A DNA stretch of 6,424 bases. Source: Nitrospirota bacterium (GTDB lineage: Bacteria; Nitrospirota; Thermodesulfovibrionia; Thermodesulfovibrionales; Magnetobacteriaceae). Where the stretch lies: contig JADFXZ010000126.1 in NCBI GenBank assembly GCA_015233265.1, positions 1 to 6,424 of the forward strand. The letters run 5' to 3'. This document shows, piece by piece, positions 1 through 6,417 of this stretch. Position 1 is the stretch's first letter; every line of letters starts with the position of its first letter. Under the pieces are notes generated by a model that was not told where the DNA came from, ran no database searches, and saw only the letters and a list, made by a program, of their open reading frames with translations. The position numbers and the translations under genes were made by a program.

Positions 1-1752
1 TACCAGTACACGATAGAGGCATATACCGATGTATTTTCCTCATGGCTCAAAGATACTACTAAGAAATTCGAATCAGGCCAGGATATAAAAAGCGAATTGG
101 CCGAGTGTGAAATAATTATTGCCGGTGTTATAGGCAATATAACTAATGAAGAAGAAAAGAGATATTTTATAGATGTCGCAGAAATCATAAAGAAGAAAAG
201 AGCGGCTAAAGATAAAGTTAAAATAATGTCAGATCCGCTGTTTGCCGATATTTTAAAGAGATACGCGCTGCGCGGCGATTTAACTGTGCACGAGCCGCCG
301 CTTGAGGTAATAGTTGACAGGGAGCGGGCACGCTATGCCGCATGGTATGAGTTTTTCCCTCGCTCAGCAGGGAAAGACCCAACCCGGAGCGCGACATTTA
401 AAGAGTGCATCGAGAGGCTTCCGGCAATCAAGGAGATGGGCTTTGATGTCATCTACTTCCCGCCCATTCATCCAATTGGAAAAACAAAGCGCAAGGGCCC
501 GAATAACTCACTGACGGCTGGCCCAAAAGACCCCGGCTCGCCATACGCAATAGGAGGTGCCGCCGGAGGACACATGGCAGTTGAGCCAGGGCTTGGGACA
601 CTTAAAGACTTCGAGGACTTTGAAAAGGCCTGCAAGGCGCTTGATATGGAAGTAGCCCTCGACTTTGCAATCAACTGTTCCCCTGATCATCCGTATGTCA
701 AGGAGCACCCTGAATGGTTTTTTAAACGCCCTGACGGCTCGATTAAATATGCGGAGAATCCCCCGAAAAAATACGAAGACATATACCCGCTGAATTTCTA
801 CGCGGGATTTCCTGACCCCGACGGGGCATGGAAGGCACTATGGGATGAGATGAGAAACATCCTCACCTTCTGGATAGAAAAAGGCGTGAGAATATTCAGG
901 GTAGACAATCCACATACGAAGCCCATCCCGTTTTGGCAGTGGTTGATAACCGAATTACAGAGGGACTACCCTGACGTGATATTTCTGGCTGAGGCGTTTA
1001 CTCGGCCTCCTGTGATGAGGGAGCTGGCGGCGGTTGGCTTTACCCAGTCTTATACATATTTCACATGGAGGAATTTTAAGGGCGAGATAATCAACTACTT
1101 CACCGAATTGACACAGTCTGAGGCGAATGAATATATGAGGGGAAACCTGTTTGCCAACACGCCGGACATCTTGCCCCAGATACTTCAGATAGGCGGCAGG
1201 GCGGCCTTTAAGATGAGATTCGTGCTTGCCGCAACACTGTCCTCCGTCTATGGCATATACAGCGGCTACGAACTCTGCGAAAACGCCGCGGTAGATGGAA
1301 AAGAGGAGTATCTCAACTCTGAGAAATATGAGTTTAAGGTGTGGGATTGGGACAGACCGGGCAACATAACAGACTTTATCACACTGATAAATAAGATCAG
1401 GCTGGAAAACCCGGCCCTTCATTATTATAAGAACCTGCGTTTTTTCCGATCTGACAATGAAAACATCTTGTTCTACGGCAAGACGTCGCCCGATGGCAAG
1501 AACATAGTCCTTGTCGTTGCCAATCTTGACCCGTTTCAGGGTCACAACTCGATGGTATATATCCCGCTGAAAGAACTGGGGATAGGACATGACGAGACCT
1601 ATGAGCTTCAGAATCTGATAAACGACGAGAGAATGTTATGTAAGGGTGAGGAGTTTTTCGTAACGCTTAATCCGAACTGGGAGCCTGCCTTTATATTTAG
1701 GCTTGAGCGGTGGACGTTCAAGGAGGAGAAATTCGACTACTTCGGTATGTAA
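1..1752 (+). CDS. glgE: GlgE alpha-1,4-glucan:maltose-1-phosphate maltosyltransferase (GH13_3), 5' end cut by window
   Basis: Transfers maltosyl units from alpha-maltose-1-phosphate onto alpha-1,4-glucans in the cytoplasm, building glycogen-like glucan. The frame is open from base 1 (583 codons in window). The residues before the internal TTG at 97 (YQYTIEAYTDVFSSWLKD) look like the conserved N-terminal region of the family, so that TTG is not the start and roughly 80-100 residues are missing. Window residue numbers: WYEFFPRS at 115-122, the FPPIHPIGKTKRKG stretch near 153-166, DFAINCSPDHPYV from 221, KYAENPPKKYEDIYP at 249-263. The catalytic set is intact: nucleophile Asp302 in FRVDNPHTKP, acid/base Glu331 in LAEAF, third acidic residue Asp389 in NTPDILPQ. 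The 29-residue gap between the first two matches my memory of Streptomyces GlgE. The tail from about 480 fits the C-terminal beta domain. The gene ends with TAA just before an export permease gene, suggesting an operon. Family call very secure. Confidence 0.95.
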   Translation, partial: YQYTIEAYTDVFSSWLKDTTKKFESGQDIKSELAECEIIIAGVIGNITNEEEKRYFIDVAEIIKKKRAAKDKVKIMSDPLFADILKRYALRGDLTVHEPPLEVIVDRERARYAAWYEFFPRSAGKDPTRSATFKECIERLPAIKEMGFDVIYFPPIHPIGKTKRKGPNNSLTAGPKDPGSPYAIGGAAGGHMAVEPGLGTLKDFEDFEKACKALDMEVALDFAINCSPDHPYVKEHPEWFFKRPDGSIKYAENPPKKYEDIYPLNFYAGFPDPDGAWKALWDEMRNILTFWIEKGVRIFRVDNPHTKPIPFWQWLITELQRDYPDVIFLAEAFTRPPVMRELAAVGFTQSYTYFTWRNFKGEIINYFTELTQSEANEYMRGNLFANTPDILPQILQIGGRAAFKMRFVLAATLSSVYGIYSGYELCENAAVDGKEEYLNSEKYEFKVWDWDRPGNITDFITLINKIRLENPALHYYKNLRFFRSDNENILFYGKTSPDGKNIVLVVANLDPFQGHNSMVYIPLKELGIGHDETYELQNLINDERMLCKGEEFFVTLNPNWEPAFIFRLERWTFKEEKFDYFGM

Positions 1753-1770
1753 ATTGAGTTGTCGCAAGCC

Positions 1771-2580
1771 ATGAATATTCTTAGGCTTATCGCGAATAAC
1801 TGCTTCGATTTGTTCAGGAACAGGGAGATACTTGTCGAGTTGGCGCGGAGGGATTTTAAGTCCAGATACTTGGGATCGTTTCTGGGTGTGTTCTGGGCGT
1901 TTATCAATCCGGCTGTGTATGTGGCGATCCTGTGGTTTGTCTTTCAGTTGGGCTTCAAGGCAAGGCCTGCTGACAATTACCCGTTTATCTTGTGGCTGAT
2001 TCCCGGCATAATAGCGTGGTTTTTTATCTCCGACGGCATATCCGGGGCGACTAATTCGATATTAGACTACAGATTCCTGGTGAAAAAGGTTGTGTTTCGT
2101 GTAAGCGTCCTGCCTATTGTGAAAATCCTTTCTGCCCTCTATGTACACTTGTTTTTTATTGTCTTTCTGTTTGTCGTGTTTTTAGTCTATGGATATGGGT
2201 TTTCGCTTTATTGCCTGCAAGTGCTGTATTACCTGTTTGCGGCGGTCATGCTTGTGCTGGGGATTTCATGGATTACGTCGTCTGTGGCGATTTTCTTTAG
2301 AGACGCAGGGCAGATAGTGTCGATGGCGCTGCAGTTTGGTTTTTGGCTTACGCCAGTGTTTTGGTCTGTGAAGGCTGTGCCGCCCAAATATCTGTTTCTT
2401 CTTAAACTAAATCCCCTGTATTATATAATCGATGGCTACAGGAACAGCCTTTTATATAAGATATGGTTTTGGCAGACCCCGCGTCTGACTGCGTATTACT
2501 GGTTTGTCACGGTGGTAATATTAGTAACCGGCTTAAAGTTATTTCGTAAGATGAGGCCGCACTTTGCAGATATGCTTTAG
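1771..2580 (+). CDS. wzm: ABC-2 type polysaccharide export permease (Wzm/KpsM/TagG family)
   Basis: Inner-membrane half of an ABC exporter that moves a lipid-linked glycan out of the cytoplasm, working with the ATPase encoded next. From ATG 1771 it is 269 residues, usual for the family; an in-frame TTG at 1759 would add four (MSQA). Neither start has a clear Shine-Dalgarno, so translation may be coupled to glgE, whose TAA lies 6 or 18 bases upstream. A basic amphipathic N-terminus (RNREILVELARRDFKSRY) precedes about six hydrophobic segments, at residues (from ATG) near 34-62, 71-91, 114-141, 148-174, 181-203 and 241-258. Family hallmarks are DFKSRYLGSFLGVFWAFINP at the first membrane entry, the FFRDAGQIVSMALQFGFWLTPVFW segment and LNPLYYIIDGYRNSLL before the last segment. 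The glycan cargo cannot be read from the permease. The symbol wzm reflects the Wzt-like partner; O-antigen, capsule or teichoic acid type transport are all possible. Confidence 0.92.
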   Translation: MNILRLIANNCFDLFRNREILVELARRDFKSRYLGSFLGVFWAFINPAVYVAILWFVFQLGFKARPADNYPFILWLIPGIIAWFFISDGISGATNSILDYRFLVKKVVFRVSVLPIVKILSALYVHLFFIVFLFVVFLVYGYGFSLYCLQVLYYLFAAVMLVLGISWITSSVAIFFRDAGQIVSMALQFGFWLTPVFWSVKAVPPKYLFLLKLNPLYYIIDGYRNSLLYKIWFWQTPRLTAYYWFVTVVILVTGLKLFRKMRPHFADML

Positions 2581-2596
2581 ACGGGGGCAATAGGCC

Positions 2597-3916
2597 GTGC
2601 CAGAAAACACAGCAGGCTTTGTGGGCACCACCCACGTCGTTGTCGAGGCCAATGCGCTGACTAAGGTCTATAAACTCTATAAAAAAGCCTCAGACAGACT
2701 CAAGGAGGCCCTAAACCCATTTAAAAGGAATTACCATGAGAATTTCTACGCGCTAAAAGATGTCAGCTTTAAAGCCATAGCTGGCCGCACAGTGGGCATA
2801 ATTGGCAAAAACGGGGCGGGAAAATCCACGCTTCTGCAAATATTGACTGGTGTTTTAACACCAACAAGCGGTACCCTGACAAAAAACGGCCGGCTCTCTG
2901 CCTTGCTCGAACTTGGGGCGGGCTTCAACCCTGAACTAACCGGCGTAGAAAATGTCTATTTTAACGGCACCATAATGGGTTGCACTCGAGCTGAGATGGA
3001 CGAGAGGCTGCCGGAGATAGTGTCCTTTGCCGACATAGGGGAGTTTATACATCAGCCCGTTAAGACATACTCCAGCGGGATGTTTGTCAGGCTCGCGTTT
3101 GCCGTCTCAGTAAGCGTCGACCCAGATATTTTAATTATAGACGAGGCACTCAGTGTAGGAGATATACGTTTCCAGATCAAGTGTTTCCGCAAAATAACCG
3201 ATTTCAAAAACAGCGGTAAATGTATCATTCTCGTCTCACACGACATTGGGGCAATAAAACGCCTCTGCGACAGTGTGATATGGCTCAGAGACGGCCAAGT
3301 ATTTCTAAACGGCGACCCTGAACTTGTGTGCAAGGAGTATATGTCATACATGTTTTACGACGGCTCATCCGTGCAAAATAAGGATTCGCATGCCCCTGAT
3401 TCCCCTGCCGGCAGCAGCGCTATTGAATGGGAAGACGTCAGAGGATATGCCTCATTTGGCGAAGGAGGGGCGGCAATCAGGCGCGTAGTCATGCTTTCAT
3501 ACGACACAAATCGCAGGATAAATATATTAAAGGGCGGCGAAAGGGTAAAATTTCTTGTCGAGGCCGATATAACCGGCGGCATTGTAAGCCCTGGCTGCGG
3601 TATCACATTAAAGGATAACTACGGCACGTACATATTCACTATTAACAACTATATATACAACGTTCAGATTGAACCATTTACGGACACGCTTAAGCTCCAC
3701 GTAGAGTTTGACTTTAATTTTCCAAATTTGAAAACAGGCAACTATTCCTTTTCCGTATCCATATCTGACGGCACCGTAGAGAGCCACATCCAAAATCACT
3801 GGATACATGAGGCCTATGTCATCCAGCTGATAAACAGCGACATAAAGTACAACATGGGCTGCTATCTGATACTTGATAATGTCGGCATAAATGTCAGTAC
3901 GGCAAGGATAGATTAA
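2597..3916 (+). CDS. wzt: Polysaccharide ABC exporter ATPase with C-terminal Wzt-like glycan-recognition domain
   Basis: Cytoplasmic nucleotide-binding subunit that powers glycan export through the permease encoded 16 bases upstream. The GTG start at 2597 lies nine bases after a GGGGG run; no better start is seen. Residues about 15-250 are the ATPase: Walker A GKNGAGKS at 70-77, the Wzt/TagH-typical LLELGAGFNPELTG at 103-116, signature YSSGM at 158-162, Walker B ILIIDE at 178-183, D-loop SVGD at 186-189 and switch His215 in VSHD. All look functional. A polar linker (about 255-275) leads to a 165-residue C-terminal region beginning IEWEDVRGYASFGEGGAAI, rich in alternating hydrophobics and with the L-K-T-G-N-Y-S-F turn typical of Wzt C-terminal beta-sandwiches. 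In characterised Wzt proteins this domain binds the finished, end-modified O-polysaccharide. Total 439 residues fits long Wzt proteins rather than the roughly 220-residue KpsT type. The ligand is unknown. Confidence 0.94.
   Translation: MPENTAGFVGTTHVVVEANALTKVYKLYKKASDRLKEALNPFKRNYHENFYALKDVSFKAIAGRTVGIIGKNGAGKSTLLQILTGVLTPTSGTLTKNGRLSALLELGAGFNPELTGVENVYFNGTIMGCTRAEMDERLPEIVSFADIGEFIHQPVKTYSSGMFVRLAFAVSVSVDPDILIIDEALSVGDIRFQIKCFRKITDFKNSGKCIILVSHDIGAIKRLCDSVIWLRDGQVFLNGDPELVCKEYMSYMFYDGSSVQNKDSHAPDSPAGSSAIEWEDVRGYASFGEGGAAIRRVVMLSYDTNRRINILKGGERVKFLVEADITGGIVSPGCGITLKDNYGTYIFTINNYIYNVQIEPFTDTLKLHVEFDFNFPNLKTGNYSFSVSISDGTVESHIQNHWIHEAYVIQLINSDIKYNMGCYLILDNVGINVSTARID
3422..3913 (+). other. 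Wzt C-terminal carbohydrate-binding-like domain
   Basis: This encodes residues 276-439 of the ATPase. It has no nucleotide-binding motif and reads as beta strands separated by short turns, for example RVKFLVEADI, GCGITLKDNYG and GNYSFSVSISDG. It aligns by eye with the Wzt_C layout: a short RYG-like entry (here RGYASFGEG), then paired strands and a terminal G-x-Y-L-I-L strand. The domain assignment is from pattern; specificity for a particular sugar is not visible. Confidence 0.75.
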
Positions 3917-3933
3917 GCAATAAATTGCCTAAT
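3912..3933 (+). terminator. Weak AT-rich hairpin at the wzt stop codon
   Basis: ATTA-A-GCAA, loop TAAA, TTGC-C-TAAT: eight base pairs with one A/C mismatch, overlapping the TAA stop at 3914-3916. A loosely T-rich stretch (3941-3956) begins eight bases later rather than directly after the stem. It may mark the end of the glgE-wzm-wzt transcript, but the stem is mostly A-T and the T tract is broken, so it is not a convincing intrinsic terminator. Confidence 0.3.
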
Positions 3934-3990
3934 ATCATACAGTTTTGATTTTATTTGTCGATTTGTGTTAGCTTAATTCGGTGAGTGAGA

Positions 3991-3996
3991 TAAAAT
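3991..3996 (+). promoter_or_regulatory. Possible -10 element for the secretion ATPase gene
   Basis: TAAAAT matches the sigma-70 -10 consensus in five of six positions and lies 32 bases before the GTG start, inside the only intergenic gap of any size. At 17-base spacing the -35 position reads TTAGCT (3968-3973), which is poor. A promoter in this gap is expected from the change of function, but this site is only a candidate. Confidence 0.25.
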
Positions 3997-4017
3997 GGCT
4001 AATATAGCGCTGATTGT

Positions 4018-4021
4018 GAGG
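4018..4021 (+). promoter_or_regulatory. Shine-Dalgarno supporting the GTG start at 4028
   Basis: GAGG lies six bases before GTG 4028, good spacing for ribosome binding. The alternative in-frame ATG at 4040 has no comparable site at the right distance, so GTG is preferred. Confidence 0.6.
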
Positions 4022-4027
4022 TAGGCT

Positions 4028-6370
4028 GTGGAAACTATAATGAAGGCTAAGTTTGACCGGCAGGCGGCAGTCCTTGCGAAACTCGGCGAGGCCTTGGTAC
4101 AAACCGGCGCGATTAGTGAAACCGAGCTGGATGCGGCGCTGTCCGAGCAGAAAAGAACCGGTCATAAACTCGGCAAGATACTCATGGACAATGGGTATGC
4201 CTCAGAAATAGAAATTGTCAACGCCCTTGCCAGTAACATGGGACTTGAGTATGTTGACCTGCAAAGTATGGACATACCCGAGGAGGTCATAAAGACAGTT
4301 CCATTAAAACTTGTGGAAAAACACCTTGTGATGCCCTGCAAGTTTGCGGGCACCCAAATAATGATCGCGATGTCCGACCCGCTTGACCTCGGGGCAATTA
4401 GCGACCTTGAGTTTGTCACCGGAAAAAAAGTCCGCCCCGTAGTTACAACATTGGCTGAAATCAGGAGGGCTACTCAGCTTTATTATCATAAGAAGAAACC
4501 CAAAAGACTTGGCGAGATACTTATCGACACAAAGACTCTCACAAAAGACCAGCTTGAGATATGTCTGGCAAATCAGAAGACAAGCAAGAAAAAGCTCGGT
4601 GACGTTATAGTGCATATGGGCTTTGCCACAGAGACAGGGATTGCCCGGGCATTGTCCTCACAGCTTAGCCTGCCATACATAGACCTTACCAAAACGGACA
4701 TAAAACCTGCCGCCGTTAGTTTGCTCAACAAGGAATTCGCCTTTAAACATACGCTTATCCCGCTTAGTGCCACAACGCGGTTGATGCAAATAGCCATGGC
4801 CAATCCGATGGATATCGACTCCATAAGAGAAGTCAAGTACATGGTTAACAGGGACATCGATATCGTCATATCTACCCCAACCGATGTAGAAAATGCCATT
4901 AAAAAGTATTACAAAGACGATGATGGCAACAAAGCGCAACAGGTTGATTACAGCGATATGAAGGACATCTTCGAAGATGGCGACGCTGAGGGCAGCGTGG
5001 AGGTAAGCACAGACCGTATTGAGGTCTCAGGATCGGAGGCAAATAAACTATTAAAAGACAGTGAATCCACCCCGGTTATTCAATTCGTAAATAAGACTAT
5101 TTTTGGCGCTATTAAGTCCAAAGCAAGCGATATTCACATGGAGCCAGGTGAAACGGGCTTCCGCGTCAGATTGCGCGTCGATGGCATAATGGCCGGCTTT
5201 ACACAGATTCCTAAGAATCTGGCCCCGTCTGTGACATCGAGAATTAAGGTCATGGCCAAGATGGACATCTCCGAGCGGCGCATCCCGCAAGACGGTGGAA
5301 TCAAGATAAAGGTTGATGGCAAGGGGGTTGACCTTAGAGTTTCCACACTGCCTACACAGTTTGGAGAGAAGATAGTTATCAGGGTGCTTGATCAATCGGC
5401 GGCAAATCTGTCGTTAATGGATATAGGATTAAGCGACAAGGACTATCAGATGCTTCTGGAGATGATAGAAAAACCGCAGGGGCTTGTGGTTGTCACAGGG
5501 CCAACCGGAAGCGGAAAAAGCACAACCCTATACTCATCGCTCTATCACCTTATGAGCGACAGAAATAATATCATAACGCTTGAAAACCCGGTTGAATATA
5601 ACATGAAAGGCGCTAATCAGGTCAATATCAACGAAAAGGCCGGCCTTACGTTTGCGGCGGCGCTGCGATCTGTGCTCAGACAGGACCCGGACATCATAAT
5701 GTTAGGAGAAATGCGCGACCCTGAGACCGCTGAGATAGCCATATCAGCATCCATCACAGGACACCTTGTGATAAGCACCTTGCACACAACCACGGCAGTC
5801 TCTGCGATAACGAGGCTCAGGGGGATGAACATCAAGACCCACTTCATCGCGTCGTCTCTCAATGGAGTAATTGCACAGCGCCTTGTCAGAAAGCTCTGCC
5901 CTAAGTGCAAACAGGCGTATAGGCCGTCAATGGATGAACTCATAACATTGGGGTTGAGTGGGGAGTACATCGGCGGCGAGGTGAAGTTCTATCAGCCGAA
6001 AGGTTGTGATGACTGTGGAGGGCGTGGATATAGGGGGCGGTTGGGGATTTATGAACTCCTGCCTGCCAGCGCTAAAGTGAGAAAGCTGATATACGAGGGC
6101 GCCGGAGAGACAGATATATACCGCGCGGCAACTGAGGCAGGGACAACTTCTATTATCGAAGACGGCCTTAAGAAGGTGATGAACGGCATAACAACTCTCG
6201 ATGAGGTGCTCAGGGTAACATCCAACACATCAAGTACGGAGACAATCCTGTGCCACAGCTGTATGGCGCCGTTGAATGCCGAATATATCTTTTGCCCGTT
6301 TTGCACAATACCGTTGAAGCACAAGTGCCCTAAATGCGGTAAGCAGAGAAACAGCTCATGGAGGGCGTGA
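4028..6370 (+). CDS. pilB: GspE/PilB/MshE-family secretion ATPase with tandem MshEN modules and C-terminal zinc ribbon
   Basis: Hexameric cytoplasmic ATPase that powers pilus extension or type II secretion. It is 780 residues, longer than usual PilB/GspE (about 500-580), because of a doubled N-terminus and an added tail. MshEN modules occupy about 15-150 and 157-298, followed by an acidic linker (about 300-335). The ATPase core runs about 345-730: ASDIHMEP at 366-373, RLRVDG at 381-386, RRIPQDGG at 417-424, Walker A GPTGSGKS at 491-498, Asp box TLENPVE at 517-523 (Asn where many members have Asp), Walker B DIIMLGE at 555-561, His box GHLVISTLHT at 578-587. The family tetracysteine zinc site is C624/C627 and C660/C663. 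After the normal end (ITTLDEVLRVT, 721-731) come CxxC pairs at 742/745, 756/759 and 767/770, then TGA; that stop is suspicious. No pilus or secretion partner gene is in the window, so PilB, GspE and MshE cannot be separated with certainty. Confidence 0.93.
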   Translation: METIMKAKFDRQAAVLAKLGEALVQTGAISETELDAALSEQKRTGHKLGKILMDNGYASEIEIVNALASNMGLEYVDLQSMDIPEEVIKTVPLKLVEKHLVMPCKFAGTQIMIAMSDPLDLGAISDLEFVTGKKVRPVVTTLAEIRRATQLYYHKKKPKRLGEILIDTKTLTKDQLEICLANQKTSKKKLGDVIVHMGFATETGIARALSSQLSLPYIDLTKTDIKPAAVSLLNKEFAFKHTLIPLSATTRLMQIAMANPMDIDSIREVKYMVNRDIDIVISTPTDVENAIKKYYKDDDGNKAQQVDYSDMKDIFEDGDAEGSVEVSTDRIEVSGSEANKLLKDSESTPVIQFVNKTIFGAIKSKASDIHMEPGETGFRVRLRVDGIMAGFTQIPKNLAPSVTSRIKVMAKMDISERRIPQDGGIKIKVDGKGVDLRVSTLPTQFGEKIVIRVLDQSAANLSLMDIGLSDKDYQMLLEMIEKPQGLVVVTGPTGSGKSTTLYSSLYHLMSDRNNIITLENPVEYNMKGANQVNINEKAGLTFAAALRSVLRQDPDIIMLGEMRDPETAEIAISASITGHLVISTLHTTTAVSAITRLRGMNIKTHFIASSLNGVIAQRLVRKLCPKCKQAYRPSMDELITLGLSGEYIGGEVKFYQPKGCDDCGGRGYRGRLGIYELLPASAKVRKLIYEGAGETDIYRAATEAGTTSIIEDGLKKVMNGITTLDEVLRVTSNTSSTETILCHSCMAPLNAEYIFCPFCTIPLKHKCPKCGKQRNSSWRA
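4079..4288 (+). repeat. MshEN module 1 core (24-5-24 motif pair)
   Basis: Encodes residues 18-87. Motif I starts KLGEALVQTGAI (K18) and ends at Q41; a five-residue spacer KRTGH follows; motif II runs K47 to N70, then GLEYVDLQ. The 24-5-24 spacing is that of MshEN c-di-GMP-binding modules. The usual leading Arg of motif I is Lys here, and the last position of motif II is Asn rather than Gln. Confidence 0.7.
4505..4690 (+). repeat. MshEN module 2 core, internal duplicate of module 1
   Basis: Encodes residues 160-221. Motif I starts RLGEILIDTKTL (R160) and ends at Q183; spacer KTSKK; motif II runs K189 to Q212, then LSLPYIDL. It keeps the leading Arg and both closing Gln residues but has Lys169 where motif I normally has Gly. 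The resemblance to module 1 is also visible in the DNA around 4170-4190 and 4507-4527. Confidence 0.7.
6251..6367 (+). other. C-terminal zinc-ribbon tail of the secretion ATPase
   Basis: Encodes residues 742-780. CHSC-X10-CPFC (742-759) is a complete four-cysteine zinc ribbon. After a seven-residue gap (TIPLKHK), CPKC at 767-770 opens a second ribbon, and the frame stops ten residues later. The tail lies outside the standard ATPase fold and differs from the family's own tetracysteine site at 624-663. Zinc binding is inferred from cysteine spacing. Confidence 0.8.
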
Positions 6371-6385
6371 CCTTTCTGCAGTTAG
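6368..6385 (+). other. In-frame extension after the TGA: [TGA]-P-F-C-S-stop
   Basis: The codons are TGA CCT TTC TGC AGT TAG. If TGA is decoded as an amino acid the protein gains five residues and ends at TAG 6383-6385. Cys or selenocysteine at residue 781 would form a CxxC with C784, ten residues after C770, identical in spacing and in the P-F residues to CPFC in the first ribbon. Whether the extension is translated cannot be told from this sequence. Confidence 0.55.
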
Positions 6386-6402
6386 GTGTTTGACCAGTAA
6401 GG
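6371..6402 (+). other. Possible hairpin directly after the TGA
   Basis: CCTT-T-CTG pairs with CAG-T-AAGG around one T/T mismatch; then GTT (6381-6383) pairs with GAC (6392-6394), one pair being G-U, leaving CA bulged and the apical loop AGGTGTTT. Location and a G in the second loop position resemble bacterial SECIS elements, but the TGA-to-loop distance (13 bases) is shorter than I recall as typical and the stem is weak. It could be chance. Confidence 0.25.
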
Positions 6403-6417
6403 GCGTTAAACGGCCTT
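6399..6417 (+). other. Inverted repeat downstream of the ATPase gene
   Basis: AAGG-G-CGT, loop TAA, ACG-G-CCTT: seven pairs with one G/G mismatch. No T run follows before the window ends, so it is not a standard intrinsic terminator. It shares the AAGG arm with the hairpin at 6371-6402, so the two structures exclude each other. Confidence 0.3.

Noticed and set aside
97..99. TTG as the start of GlgE
   Set aside because: The frame is open upstream to base 1 and those residues look like conserved GlgE N-terminal sequence, so the gene is truncated by the window.
955..1590. 211-residue open frame on the minus strand inside glgE
   Set aside because: It lies fully opposite a gene with intact catalytic motifs, its translation resembles no family I know, and it has no visible start signal. 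It is a shadow of codon bias.
3996..4010. Sigma-54-like promoter (TGGC, then GC at the right spacing)
   Set aside because: The -12 element reads GCGC rather than TTGC, and the transcript would start about six bases before the GTG, leaving no room for the Shine-Dalgarno.
4162..4939. Several overlapping minus-strand open frames under the MshEN region
   Set aside because: They overlap each other and the well-supported ATPase gene, with low-complexity translations and no recognisable motif.
5576..5596. Asn in place of Asp in the Asp box (TLENPVE) as a sign of an inactive ATPase
   Set aside because: Both glutamates, Walker A, Walker B and the His box are intact. To my memory ENPVE is a natural variant in this family, so loss of activity is not supported.
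6368..6370. Genome-wide reassignment of TGA to Trp or Gly
   Set aside because: Trp or Gly here would not complete the CxxC, and no other in-frame TGA occurs in the four genes. The local evidence points to a Cys-like residue or to mutation.
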